This document shows, one piece after another, positions 43,343-51,334 of a stretch of DNA of 56,943 nucleotides. This DNA is from Myxococcales bacterium. Its GTDB lineage: Bacteria; Myxococcota; Myxococcia; Myxococcales; JAKAPL01. Location: assembly GCA_021783235.1 (NCBI GenBank), contig JAJXUD010000027.1, positions 1-56,943 on the forward strand, in the 5' to 3' direction. Position 1 is the stretch's first letter. Each line of letters opens with the position of its first letter. The notes under the pieces were generated by a model that made no database searches, was not told where the DNA came from, and saw nothing but the letters and a program-made list of their open reading frames with translations. Position numbers and translations under genes: made by a program.

Positions 43343-44352
43343 AGGTCCTCGTCAGCGGCATCTCGGGCTTCATCGGCCACCACGTCTCCGAGGCGCTCCA
43401 CCGGCACGGCCACCAGGTCCGCGGCCTCGTCCGGCGGAGCTCCGATCGTTCCGGGGTTGCCCACCTGCCGGTCGAATTCGCCGAGGGCGACGTCCTCGAC
43501 CGCCCTTCGCTCGATAGGGCGATGGAGGGTGTCGACGCGGTGATTCACCTCGCCGGGCTCACCAAGGCGGTCACGAGCGAGGACTTCTTCCGGGTGAACG
43601 CGGGCGGCACCGAGAACGTCGTCGCCGCCTGCCTCGCCCGGGGAGCGAACGCCGACGCTCGGCCCCGGCTCGTCCACGTGAGCTCCCAGGCCGCCGTCGG
43701 CCCGGCGCCCACCGGCCGCGTCTCCGACGAGGGCGACCTCGAGGCGCCGCTCTCGCACTACGGCCGCAGCAAGCTCCAGGCCGAGAAGCTCGTGCGCGCC
43801 GCCGCGAGCGGGCTGCGGGCCAGCATCATCCGGCCACCCATGGTCTACGGACCGCGCGACCGGGACATCCTCGCCGCCTTCAAGCTCGCGAAGCAGGCCC
43901 GTGGCCTCTTTCTGCAGCCGGGCTTCCGCGACAAGCGCTACAGCATCGTCCACGGCGAGGATCTCGGCGAGGGGATCGTGCTCGGGCTCGAGAAGGGAGC
44001 GCCGCTCTCGGAGGGCGACCGGGCCCAGGGCGTCTACTTCGTCACCGACGGGGCCGCCTACACCTGGAGCGAACTCGGCCGGCAGCTCGCGCAGTCCGTC
44101 GAGCGGCGCCCGCTCGTCGTCCCGATCCCCGAGACCTTCTCCGCCGTGGTGGCGATCGCCCAGGAGATCGGAACCCTGCTCACGAACAGACCGCCGCTCC
44201 TCGGCTTCGACAAGATTCGCGACATGCGCGGCGACAACTTCGTCTGCTCGAACGCCCGGGCCAAGAGCGCGCTCGGCCATTCGCCGAAGTACGACGTGAC
44301 CGCGGGCTTCCGGCAGACGGCGAAGTGGTACCAGGAGCACGGCTGGATCTAG
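43339..44352 (+). CDS. cerR: NAD(P)-dependent epimerase/dehydratase-fold, candidate ceramide reductase (CerR)
   Basis: A 337-residue SDR-extended enzyme. The Rossmann motif is GISGFIG (7-13), and the catalytic Y141-x3-K145 lies in SHYGRSK, preceded by VHVSSQAAVG. CerR of Caulobacter, named for reduction of oxidised ceramide, is encoded in the same kind of cluster. The ATG overlaps the upstream stop (ATGA). Its 3' end converges on a Cys-repeat gene, with a hairpin between. Confidence 0.8.
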   Translation: MKVLVSGISGFIGHHVSEALHRHGHQVRGLVRRSSDRSGVAHLPVEFAEGDVLDRPSLDRAMEGVDAVIHLAGLTKAVTSEDFFRVNAGGTENVVAACLARGANADARPRLVHVSSQAAVGPAPTGRVSDEGDLEAPLSHYGRSKLQAEKLVRAAASGLRASIIRPPMVYGPRDRDILAAFKLAKQARGLFLQPGFRDKRYSIVHGEDLGEGIVLGLEKGAPLSEGDRAQGVYFVTDGAAYTWSELGRQLAQSVERRPLVVPIPETFSAVVAIAQEIGTLLTNRPPLLGFDKIRDMRGDNFVCSNARAKSALGHSPKYDVTAGFRQTAKWYQEHGWI

Positions 44353-44383
44353 ACTGGCGCGCTCGGAGCCCCCCCTCCCGGAC

Positions 44384-44402
44384 TCCCCAGCAGAGCTGGG
44401 GA
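44384..44402. terminator. Hairpin after the sphingolipid operon
   Basis: TCCCCAG (44384-44390), loop CAGAG, CTGGGGA (44396-44402). A 7-bp perfect stem lies between convergent genes. No T-tract. Confidence 0.3.
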
Positions 44403-44437
44403 AGGAGCGAGAGCGCCCCTGCCCCCCGTCTCCCCTC

Positions 44438-47218
44438 CTACTGGAAAGTCACGCTGCCGCAGACGTTCGGCTGGCCGGCGCCGCCGCAGCTTCCCGCGTC
44501 GCACGTCCCGCAGTCGAGCAGCCCCCCGCAGCCGTCGCCCGCCGGGCCGCAGTCGTAGCGAAGCCCCGCGCAGGTCAGCGGCGTGCAGCCGGGCGAGCCG
44601 CAGACGCCCGGGTTGCCTCCGCCCCCGCAGCTGCCGGCGTCGCAGCCGCCGCACTGGATCACGTTGCCGCAGCCGTCTCCCGCAGGGCCGCAGGAGAGCT
44701 TCTGGGCGGCGCAGCTGAGCGGCGTGCATCGTGCGGCGCTGCCGCAGACGCCAGGGACGCCGCCGCCGCCGCACGTCGCGCTGCCGCCGCCTTCGAAGCC
44801 GCACGTGCCACAGCCGCCGTCGACGAGACCGCCGCAACCGTCGCCCGCCGGACCACACTGGATGCCCTGCGCCGCACAGCCGAGCGGCGTGCAGCTTCCG
44901 GGGTTGCCGGTGAAGCCGATGGTCCGGAGGTTCAGGCCGCCCACGCAGGTGTACGAGATGGCGTAGTCGTAGCCGTAGAGGGTGATGCCGAACGGCTGGT
45001 CGCCGCCCATGGAGTGGACGCCGGGCTGGACCGGAATCTGGGCGAGGCCGTACGTGCCGCCTCCGATCGCCGAGAGTGCGGGGATGGGCGAGCCGTCGAG
45101 GGTAATCGAAGATCCCATCGGCGCGATGACGTCGACGTAGTCGTAGGCGTACGAGCTCGGCGTGTAGAAGGTGTACGAGGACAGGTACTGCGCCGTCGGG
45201 ATCGCGAGCGTCATGTTGGCGTCGCCGATGCACTGCGAATCGTTGACCCCGCCCGCGAACGGGCAGACGTTGGTGGTCGGCCTCGGGAAGGTCGCCGGGT
45301 CGTATTGACCCGAGAGCGCCCCCCAGGCCTCGAGGTAGTGGGCCACGAGGACGGGCTTCGAGGCGGTGAGATCGAAGCTCTTGGCCGTCGAAAACTCGAC
45401 CACCTGCCCGGCCGAAAGCGTCGGGATGGCCGCGATGGTCGGATCGGAGAGCGTCACGACCGTTCCGCTCTGACCCGCGACGATCTTCCAGTGGTCCTCG
45501 TCGTTCTGCGATCGCACCGTGTACTTCTCGCACTCGTACGACGTGCCCCAGGCGGCCGTCGGAAAGAGCTGCGCCTCGAAGTGATCGCCACCCAGCGCGG
45601 TGTCCGGCACGGTGGTCGCTCCCGAGCCGCCGAAGGCGACCACCGGCTTGTCCGAGGTGATGGTCGCGCCGGTGATGTCCGCGAGGCTCGCCGCCTCGGC
45701 GATCTCCACCGCCTCGCCCTGACCGAGGGTCAAGGAGAGCGTCCCACCCGCAGCGATCGCCGGGATGCTGCCGTTCGCCGCGGCCGACGTCGCGACGGGC
45801 ACCGTGATCTGCACCGACGTGTTCGGCTGGGTGCCGACGACGGCGAGGTAGCCCTGGCCCTGCGGAGGCGAAGTGCCGATCCCAGCGTTGTAGCTGTACG
45901 AGACGACGAAGTAGTACTGGGCGAGCGAGTGGGTGGGCAGGAGCAGATCGGCGCTGCCGGTGAACGCTTGCGCCGCGTTGACCGGGTTGTACTCGTAAGC
46001 GGCGATGGGGACGTCGGAGCGCAGGTGGAAGGCTTCTCCTTGCTGCGTCTGAGCGAGCCGGTTGCGCGCGTTCGGCACGGTGAAGAGGGCAGCCGAGCCG
46101 GGGGCGACGGCCTGCGTCTGGATCACGCCGGTCGCGTCCTCGAGCGTGACGTTTGCCGTGGCGGTGGGCGAGGTGTTCGAGGCCACGACCCCGAGCGGGC
46201 CCTGGAAGTAGCCGGTCCCGTCCTCCGTGTTCCAGAGGTGCACGGGCCAGAACTCGCAGCCCACGCTCGAGGTGCCGATGAGCGCCACATCGCAGGCGTT
46301 GGCGCAGTGATCGCCGACGCAGATCTCGCCCGCGTCGGCGTTGCAGCTCGCGGCCCCGGTGCATTGCGGCGAGCAGCTGCCGTTCGCGCAGGTGAACGAG
46401 GCCGGGCAAGCCTTGCCGCAGCCGCCACAGTTCGCGGAATCGCTCTGGACGTCGGTGCAGATCGCGCCGGCGTCGGTGTTGCACGAGACCGTCGGGGCGA
46501 TGCAGCCACCTCCGCCGGCGCCGCTGCCGTCTCCGCAGACGTAGGGGATGTTCGCGCCCCCGCAGACGTCCGGCGCGTTGCACTGGCCGCACTGCAGCAG
46601 GCCCCCGCAGCCGTCGCCGGCGACCCCGCAGGCGGCGCCCACGTCGGCGCAGGTCAGGGGCCGGCAGCCGCCGTCGGGAAGCAGGTGTCCACCGTCCGCT
46701 TCACCGCCCTTCCCGCAGACGTTCGACACGCCCGCGCCACCGCAGCTCTCGGGCGGCTGGCAGCTTCCGCACTGGAGCAGGCCGCCGCAGCCGTCCGCGA
46801 CGGGCCCGCAGGTCGCTTTGGCCTCGGCGCAGCTCCTCGGGAGGCAGCCCGCGTGGCCGCCGCAGACGCTCGGCACGCCCCCGCCGCCGCAGGTCTCGGG
46901 CGCGGTGCAGCTCCCGCACTGGAGCACGCCGCCGCAACCATCGCCGATGGGACCGCAGTTCGCGTGGGCCGTCGCGCAGCTCCGGAGCCCGCAGCCGCCG
47001 TCCAGGCCGCCGCCACCGCTGACCCCATGGCCCCCGTCCAACCCCCCGTCGGCGCCCCCGGCGCCGGACGAGCCGCCGCCGTCGAGCCCACCGGCGCCGC
47101 CGTCGCTCCCGTGGCCCGGAAGGTTCGCCACCGTGGCCCCGCAGCGGCAGGAGCCACCTGCGAAGGCGAGCGCGAGCAGGGCAGTCAGCGGCGTGAGGCG
47201 GCGATCTGGTTTCGACAC
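44438..47218 (-). CDS. IgGFc-binding-like exported protein with six Cys repeats
   Basis: A 926-residue product. The GTG at 47218 gives a signal sequence (TPLTALLALAFAGGSC), then an Asp/Gly-rich linker. Three repeats of about 45 residues (C-x-P/L-x-[ST]C ... CG-x(3-5)-DGCGG-x-x-xCG-x-C ... CGG-x-x-VCG) precede a central domain, and three more follow at the C-terminus. The central domain starts at FWPVHLWNTEDG and contains TLEDATGV, FTVPNARNRL, LRSDVPIAAYEYNP, SDKPVVAFGG; this is the pattern of bacterial IgGFc-binding-type domains. Two Asp-rich Cys motifs (CNTDAGAICTDV, CNADAGEICV) sit between. Probably surface-exposed and disulfide-bonded. The ligand is unknown; Fc binding is only a family name. 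Confidence 0.8.
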   Translation of the reverse strand: MSKPDRRLTPLTALLALAFAGGSCRCGATVANLPGHGSDGGAGGLDGGGSSGAGGADGGLDGGHGVSGGGGLDGGCGLRSCATAHANCGPIGDGCGGVLQCGSCTAPETCGGGGVPSVCGGHAGCLPRSCAEAKATCGPVADGCGGLLQCGSCQPPESCGGAGVSNVCGKGGEADGGHLLPDGGCRPLTCADVGAACGVAGDGCGGLLQCGQCNAPDVCGGANIPYVCGDGSGAGGGGCIAPTVSCNTDAGAICTDVQSDSANCGGCGKACPASFTCANGSCSPQCTGAASCNADAGEICVGDHCANACDVALIGTSSVGCEFWPVHLWNTEDGTGYFQGPLGVVASNTSPTATANVTLEDATGVIQTQAVAPGSAALFTVPNARNRLAQTQQGEAFHLRSDVPIAAYEYNPVNAAQAFTGSADLLLPTHSLAQYYFVVSYSYNAGIGTSPPQGQGYLAVVGTQPNTSVQITVPVATSAAANGSIPAIAAGGTLSLTLGQGEAVEIAEAASLADITGATITSDKPVVAFGGSGATTVPDTALGGDHFEAQLFPTAAWGTSYECEKYTVRSQNDEDHWKIVAGQSGTVVTLSDPTIAAIPTLSAGQVVEFSTAKSFDLTASKPVLVAHYLEAWGALSGQYDPATFPRPTTNVCPFAGGVNDSQCIGDANMTLAIPTAQYLSSYTFYTPSSYAYDYVDVIAPMGSSITLDGSPIPALSAIGGGTYGLAQIPVQPGVHSMGGDQPFGITLYGYDYAISYTCVGGLNLRTIGFTGNPGSCTPLGCAAQGIQCGPAGDGCGGLVDGGCGTCGFEGGGSATCGGGGVPGVCGSAARCTPLSCAAQKLSCGPAGDGCGNVIQCGGCDAGSCGGGGNPGVCGSPGCTPLTCAGLRYDCGPAGDGCGGLLDCGTCDAGSCGGAGQPNVCGSVTFQ

Positions 47219-47434
47219 GGCCTCGATGGTACGCCGCGAGGGCTCGATCACCAAGCCTCGAAACTCCCCGCCCGCCCCTCCGACCAAACCTCTCCGAATC
47301 GGAGCTTCGAGACGCCGCGCCCTTCGTCAAGGACGGCGGGAGGAGAACGGGCGCTTGCATGCGAGCCGGCTGACTGCTACCAGCTGGGCCTCGAACTCCC
47401 ATTTTGGGGGGGAAGAACCAGCTAGGAGAACACC

Positions 47435-47794
47435 ATGCTGAACAAGCTGCTGATCGTTGGCGCCCTCTCGCTCCCCTTCGCGGCGAGCGCCTTCGCCGCG
47501 GACAAGCCCGAGGCCGCCCACAAGGCCGCGAAGCGCGCCGCCAAGCGGTCGAAGAAGGCCGCCACGGACGACAAGGCGGCCAACCGCCACATCGAGAAGG
47601 CCGAGAAGGACATGAAGGAAGGGAACACCGCCGGCGCCGAGGAGCAGATGAAGAAGGCCGATGCCGACGTGAAGGCGGCGAAGCGCCACTCGAAGCGCGC
47701 CGCTCGGGCCGACAAGAAGGCCGCCAAGGACACGATGCCCGCGCCTGCGCCGGCAGCGCCTGCCCCGGCAGCACCCGCTCCGGCGACCCCGTAA
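47435..47794 (+). CDS. Small basic exported coiled-coil protein
   Basis: A 119-residue product with AGGAGA before the ATG. The signal peptide is about 22 residues (MLNKLLIVGALS...AFAA). The mature chain is almost only Ala, Lys, Arg, Asp and Glu, with helical heptads (KAAKRAAKRSKKAATDDKAA), and ends in a Pro/Ala tail. No aromatic or Cys residues in the mature chain. Resembles lipid- or peptidoglycan-binding low-complexity proteins; the family is unknown. A good terminator follows, so it is a single-gene transcript, possibly abundant. The 216 bp before it, shared with the divergent Cys-repeat gene, show no clear promoter. Confidence 0.7.
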   Translation: MLNKLLIVGALSLPFAASAFAADKPEAAHKAAKRAAKRSKKAATDDKAANRHIEKAEKDMKEGNTAGAEEQMKKADADVKAAKRHSKRAARADKKAAKDTMPAPAPAAPAPAAPAPATP

Positions 47795-47820
47795 CCCGCG
47801 CACGCCCAACGGCGTCCATG

Positions 47821-47859
47821 AAAGGCCGTCCCGCGCGATGCGGGGCGGCCTTTCTTCTT
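47821..47859. terminator. Rho-independent terminator, possibly bidirectional
   Basis: AAAGGCCGTCCCGC (47821-47834), loop GCGAT, GCGGGGCGGCCTTT (47840-47853): a 14-bp near-perfect stem whose A/T ends serve as T-tract on both strands, followed by CTTCTT. It lies between the small basic protein and the convergent DUF885 gene. Confidence 0.85.
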
Positions 47860-47879
47860 GGAGCGGCCGCCCCGGGATT

Positions 47880-49643
47880 TCAGTCGCCGGGTGGACGGTC
47901 TTTCGCGCGAGAGCTCGTGGCCGCGCTCTTGGCGATGAAGCTTCGCACGCGCGTCTCGAGGATCGGCAGCGGCAGGGCGCCCGCGCCGATGACCCGGTCG
48001 TGGAAGGCGCGCTCGTCGAAGCGGTCGCCGAGCGCCTTCTCCGCCTCGGCGCGCAGCCGCGAGATCTCGAGCTGGCCGAGCTTGTAGCCGAGCGCCTGAC
48101 CTGGCCAGACCAGGTAGCGGTCGACCTCGACCCGGGCGTTCAGCTCGGGCTGGCCCGTGTGGTCCACGAAGTAGCGGACGGCGCGCTCGCGGCTCCAGCC
48201 CTTGGCGTGCAGCCCGGTGTCGACCACCAGCCGGACGGCGCGCCACATCTCGGCGCTGAGCTGACCGAAGCGGTCGTAGGGATCCGTGAGGACGCCGAGC
48301 TCCTCGCCGAGCGACTCGCAGTAGAGCGCCCATCCTTCGACGAAGGCGTTGTACATGGCGAAGCGGCGGAACTCCGGCAGCCCCGAGAGTTCCTGGGCAC
48401 GGGCGATCTGGAGGTGGTGGCCCGGCACGGCCTCGTGGAGAGTCAGGTCCACCATCGCCCACTTTGGGCGCGAAGCGAGGTCGTAGCTGTTCGCGAGGAA
48501 GGTGCCCGAGCGGCCGGCGTCGGGCGAGCCGGGTTCGTAGAAGGCGGCGGGGGCGGTCTTCGCCTCGTAGGCCGGCATCGCGGCGACGCCGTAGGTCAGC
48601 CTCGGGAGGGTGCCGAAGTGGCGCGGCAGCTCGGCGTCGATTCGCTTCGCGATGTCCCGGTAGCCCGAGAGCAGCGCCGCCGGGTCCGTGTAGAAGAAGC
48701 GCGGATCCGTCGCGAGGAGGTGGAAGAAGGCCTGCCGGTCCCCCGGGAAGCGAACCTCCCGGCGCAGCGCCTCCATGGCGGCGTCGAGCCGCGCGACCTC
48801 GCGCAGGCCGAGCGCGTGGATCTGCTCGGGCGACTGGTCGGTCGTCGTCTGGACCTCGATCTCGTGCCGATACCACTCCTTGCCGTCGGGCAGCGCGGTG
48901 AGGCCGAGCGTCGTTCGGGCCCCCGGAACGTAGCGATCCTTCACGAACGCGAGGAGCTTCCGGTAGGCGGGAATCACCTGGTCGCGCAGCGTCCGGACGG
49001 CCTCCGCCCGCAGCCGCGCCTGGTCTCGGGCCGGCACGCTCGCCGGCAACTCGGCGAAGACGGCCGTGTAGAGCGGGTTCTTCTCGGGCTCGCCGATGTG
49101 GTTCTCGAGCTGCGCGGGCGCCTTCTCGAGCACCGCCCGGGGGGGCGTGATGCCGAGCGCGAGCCCCCGCCCGAGAAGCGCGATCTGCTGGTCGACGTAG
49201 GCGGGAATCGCGCGCATCCGAGCCAGAAAGCGCTCGCAGTCCTCGACGTGGGCTCGCGGCACGGCACGGGCGAGTTCGGCGATCGCGGCGGGCGGAGAGT
49301 CGATCTGGTCGAGCTGGAAGAGCTCGTCGTGGAAGCGGAAGCCCGCGACCTCCTGGCGAAGCGGGTAGAGGAAGAGGCCGAGGTCGAGGCGGTCCTCTTC
49401 AGAGAGTCCGGTCCTCTCGAAGGCCTCGGCGCGGGCCAGCATCGCCCGCTCGTGCTCCTGCCGCCGGGCGATCGCCGGCTCCGACCAGTCGGTCAGCCGA
49501 TCGTCGAAGCGGTCGTCGCCGTTCTGGGTCGCCTGCTCGGGGTAGGCCTGTTCGGACCAGTCCCACTGCTCCTGGAACAGCGTCCGCAGCGCGTCGTGCG
49601 GGCTCGCCGCGAGCGCGGCTGCGAGAAGGAGCGCCGCGCTCAA
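47880..49643 (-). CDS. DUF885-family exported metallopeptidase-like protein
   Basis: About 587 residues from a TTG start at 49643 that overlaps the preceding stop (TTGA). A short signal peptide follows (SAALLLAAALAAS). The mature protein is largely helical and matches DUF885 (PF05960): WRA-type start, EWYRHEIE, LGLREV, and HEAVPGHH (403-410), a zinc-site-like motif, then EGWALYCE and LGYKLGQLEI. Family members are thought to be metal-dependent peptidases; the substrate is unknown. It is in one transcription unit with the copper monooxygenase-like lipoprotein. The start is less certain than the family; a CTG further upstream in the same frame is possible. Confidence 0.85.
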   Translation of the reverse strand: MSAALLLAAALAASPHDALRTLFQEQWDWSEQAYPEQATQNGDDRFDDRLTDWSEPAIARRQEHERAMLARAEAFERTGLSEEDRLDLGLFLYPLRQEVAGFRFHDELFQLDQIDSPPAAIAELARAVPRAHVEDCERFLARMRAIPAYVDQQIALLGRGLALGITPPRAVLEKAPAQLENHIGEPEKNPLYTAVFAELPASVPARDQARLRAEAVRTLRDQVIPAYRKLLAFVKDRYVPGARTTLGLTALPDGKEWYRHEIEVQTTTDQSPEQIHALGLREVARLDAAMEALRREVRFPGDRQAFFHLLATDPRFFYTDPAALLSGYRDIAKRIDAELPRHFGTLPRLTYGVAAMPAYEAKTAPAAFYEPGSPDAGRSGTFLANSYDLASRPKWAMVDLTLHEAVPGHHLQIARAQELSGLPEFRRFAMYNAFVEGWALYCESLGEELGVLTDPYDRFGQLSAEMWRAVRLVVDTGLHAKGWSRERAVRYFVDHTGQPELNARVEVDRYLVWPGQALGYKLGQLEISRLRAEAEKALGDRFDERAFHDRVIGAGALPLPILETRVRSFIAKSAATSSRAKDRPPGD

Positions 49644-50689
49644 GGCGCCGCACCACAGACGTAGGGTTGGCCGGCGTCCGCCGGATGGGAGCCGTAGACG
49701 CAGCAGTCGAGGCCCGCCGGCACGCCCGCATCCTCTGCGTTGGCGAAGCAGGAGAGGGAGCCGTAGGGGGCCGGATAGTAGATCGCCAGAATCGCGCACA
49801 TCTCGTCGGGCTGGGTGATCGTCCCCCCGTCGAGGTTCGCGTACGAGCAGCTCCAGCTGAAGGTGGCACCCGGCGGCACCTCGAGCGGCGGCGCGAAGAA
49901 TTGCTCGGTCGGGCTATCGGGGTTCGTGGTCTCGTAGATGAGCGGGCCGTTGCCGCCATCCAGCTCGCCTGAGACCGTGCCGCCGTCCTGGTACCAGAGC
50001 TGGAAGTCGGTCCCGTGCGAATGCATGTGGCCGGCGAGCATGAAGAAGTCGAGCGTCTGCCCGGTGACGTTCGGGAAGGTGGCGAACGACCGGCTGAGCC
50101 CAGGCGGCACGACGAGTCCGTTGTCGTAGAAGAGAGCTGGCGCCGCGGAGGTGGTCACCGAGCCGGGAGCGCCCGCGAGGACGTCGACCGACGTCGAGAC
50201 CTGGAGGTCGTTCGGCGTCGCGTCGATGTAGTGGACCTGGAGCATCAGCGACGCATGGGCCGGCAGGTGAATGCCGACGGACGAGGGGAAGATCTGCTGG
50301 TCTTGGTGGACCTGCGAGATGTAGAGCATCGAGCCCTTCCTCGGATCGATGGCCTCGCCCTGCCCACAGACCCAGGGGGCCGGGCTGTCCGGCTGGTCCT
50401 TCTCGTTTTGCACGAGGATCAGGTGGTGCCCCCCGAGCGTCTGCGTCGAGGTGAAGCCCACGATGTCGATGGGCGCGGGGTTCCCGAGGTGGAGATAGGT
50501 GCAGTAGACGATCTGCGTCCCCGCCTGGACCGGGAGCGGCCCAACGGAGATCGGGTAGGTCGTGACGTCGGGGGGCAGCCCCCCGCCGTCCGGGCCGGCG
50601 TCGACGCCGGCGTCAGAGGCGCCCCTCGAGGCCGGCGTGCCGCAGGAAGCGAGGGTGCAGGCGAGCAGCAGGAAGGTCGGTCGGTTCAT
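49640..50689 (-). CDS. Copper type II ascorbate-dependent monooxygenase-like lipoprotein
   Basis: A 349-residue lipoprotein (ATG 50689; lipobox LASC, C16) with an Asp-Gly-rich linker. The sequence reproduces the copper ligands of peptidylglycine alpha-hydroxylating and dopamine beta-monooxygenases: HH in GGHHLILVQ (H88, H89), H153 in LQVHY, the HxH pair H221/H223 in AGHMHSHGTDF, and M297 in PDEMC. Ligands of both CuH and CuM sites thus appear complete, though the protein is far from eukaryotic sequences. It would sit in the outer membrane or periplasm. Next to it are a cytochrome-c-like lipoprotein (54-bp gap) and a DUF885 protein (TTGA overlap). The natural substrate is not known. Confidence 0.78.
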   Translation of the reverse strand: MNRPTFLLLACTLASCGTPASRGASDAGVDAGPDGGGLPPDVTTYPISVGPLPVQAGTQIVYCTYLHLGNPAPIDIVGFTSTQTLGGHHLILVQNEKDQPDSPAPWVCGQGEAIDPRKGSMLYISQVHQDQQIFPSSVGIHLPAHASLMLQVHYIDATPNDLQVSTSVDVLAGAPGSVTTSAAPALFYDNGLVVPPGLSRSFATFPNVTGQTLDFFMLAGHMHSHGTDFQLWYQDGGTVSGELDGGNGPLIYETTNPDSPTEQFFAPPLEVPPGATFSWSCSYANLDGGTITQPDEMCAILAIYYPAPYGSLSCFANAEDAGVPAGLDCCVYGSHPADAGQPYVCGAAP

Positions 50690-50743
50690 GGGCGGGCAGG
50701 CTAGCGCGGCGCCATGATCCGGATCAAGCGGCAGCACGAGGGG

Positions 50744-51334
50744 TCAGTCGTTCTTCGCGCCGTTCGCGATCCACTCGCGAACGGACTCGATGTCGCCGGG
50801 CGGCAATGCGGTTCCCGTGCTCGGCATCCCCGCGCCGTACTGGCACTCCGTCTGCGGGGTGCCGAGGGTGCAGCTCTGCGGGTCGGTCGTGAGCTTTAGG
50901 TAGAGGAGACTGTGCGCGGGATCTCCCGGCTTCACGAGCAGCATCCCGTCGTAGTGGTAGAGGACCGTCGAGCCGGCGGCCGGGTCGCTCGCGGGCGCGC
51001 CGGTGCCGCCATCGCCAAGGAGCGCGAGGTAGGGGTTCGTCGCGAGGTCGAGGCCCCCCACCGTCGGGCCGGCGCCGGAGGCATGGCAGGCCGAGAACTT
51101 GGCACAGGACGGCTGGAAGACGTTCGCGTTGATGTTCGCGAACGTCGGGGCAAAGGCGGGGGCGACGCTACCGCCGTCCGAACCGCCGCCCGCCGGGCCG
51201 CAGCCGAGCGGCGTGAGCGACGCCGCGAGCGCCGCGACGAGGCTAAGCGCCGGCCGCGCGGCGGCGACGCTGGCGACGCGGCGCCGGCTGCTCCCGCACC
51301 CTGAGCTGATCGAAGTACTTGAAGGCGTTCTCAA
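50744..51334 (-). CDS. Cytochrome-c-like lipoprotein with unusual heme motif
   Basis: The mature part is clear; the start is not. An in-frame TTG at 51334 gives 196 residues and a 35-residue n-region before a hydrophobic stretch ending in lipobox TPLGC. The fold looks like the small cytochrome-c-type domains of planctomycete and myxobacterial exported proteins: NVFQPSCAKFSACHASG, then GGLDLATNPYLALLG, and a distal Met in GAGMPSTGTALPP before IREW-like SVREWIANGAK. The heme site is CX5CH instead of CXXCH. The gene overlaps the end of the fic gene by about 90 bp if this start is right. It probably donates electrons to the neighbouring copper protein; this is inference. Confidence 0.62.
   Translation of the reverse strand: MRTPSSTSISSGCGSSRRRVASVAAARPALSLVAALAASLTPLGCGPAGGGSDGGSVAPAFAPTFANINANVFQPSCAKFSACHASGAGPTVGGLDLATNPYLALLGDGGTGAPASDPAAGSTVLYHYDGMLLVKPGDPAHSLLYLKLTTDPQSCTLGTPQTECQYGAGMPSTGTALPPGDIESVREWIANGAKND

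Noticed and set aside
44349-46592. Second long frame on the minus strand in the Cys-repeat gene
   Set aside because: Arg/Gly-rich shadow of the IgGFc-like gene; the chosen frame has the Cys repeats and domain motifs.
47219-47434. Riboswitch or RNA gene between divergent genes
   Set aside because: A repeated ACCAGCT and a G-run are visible, but no folded RNA class could be recognised.
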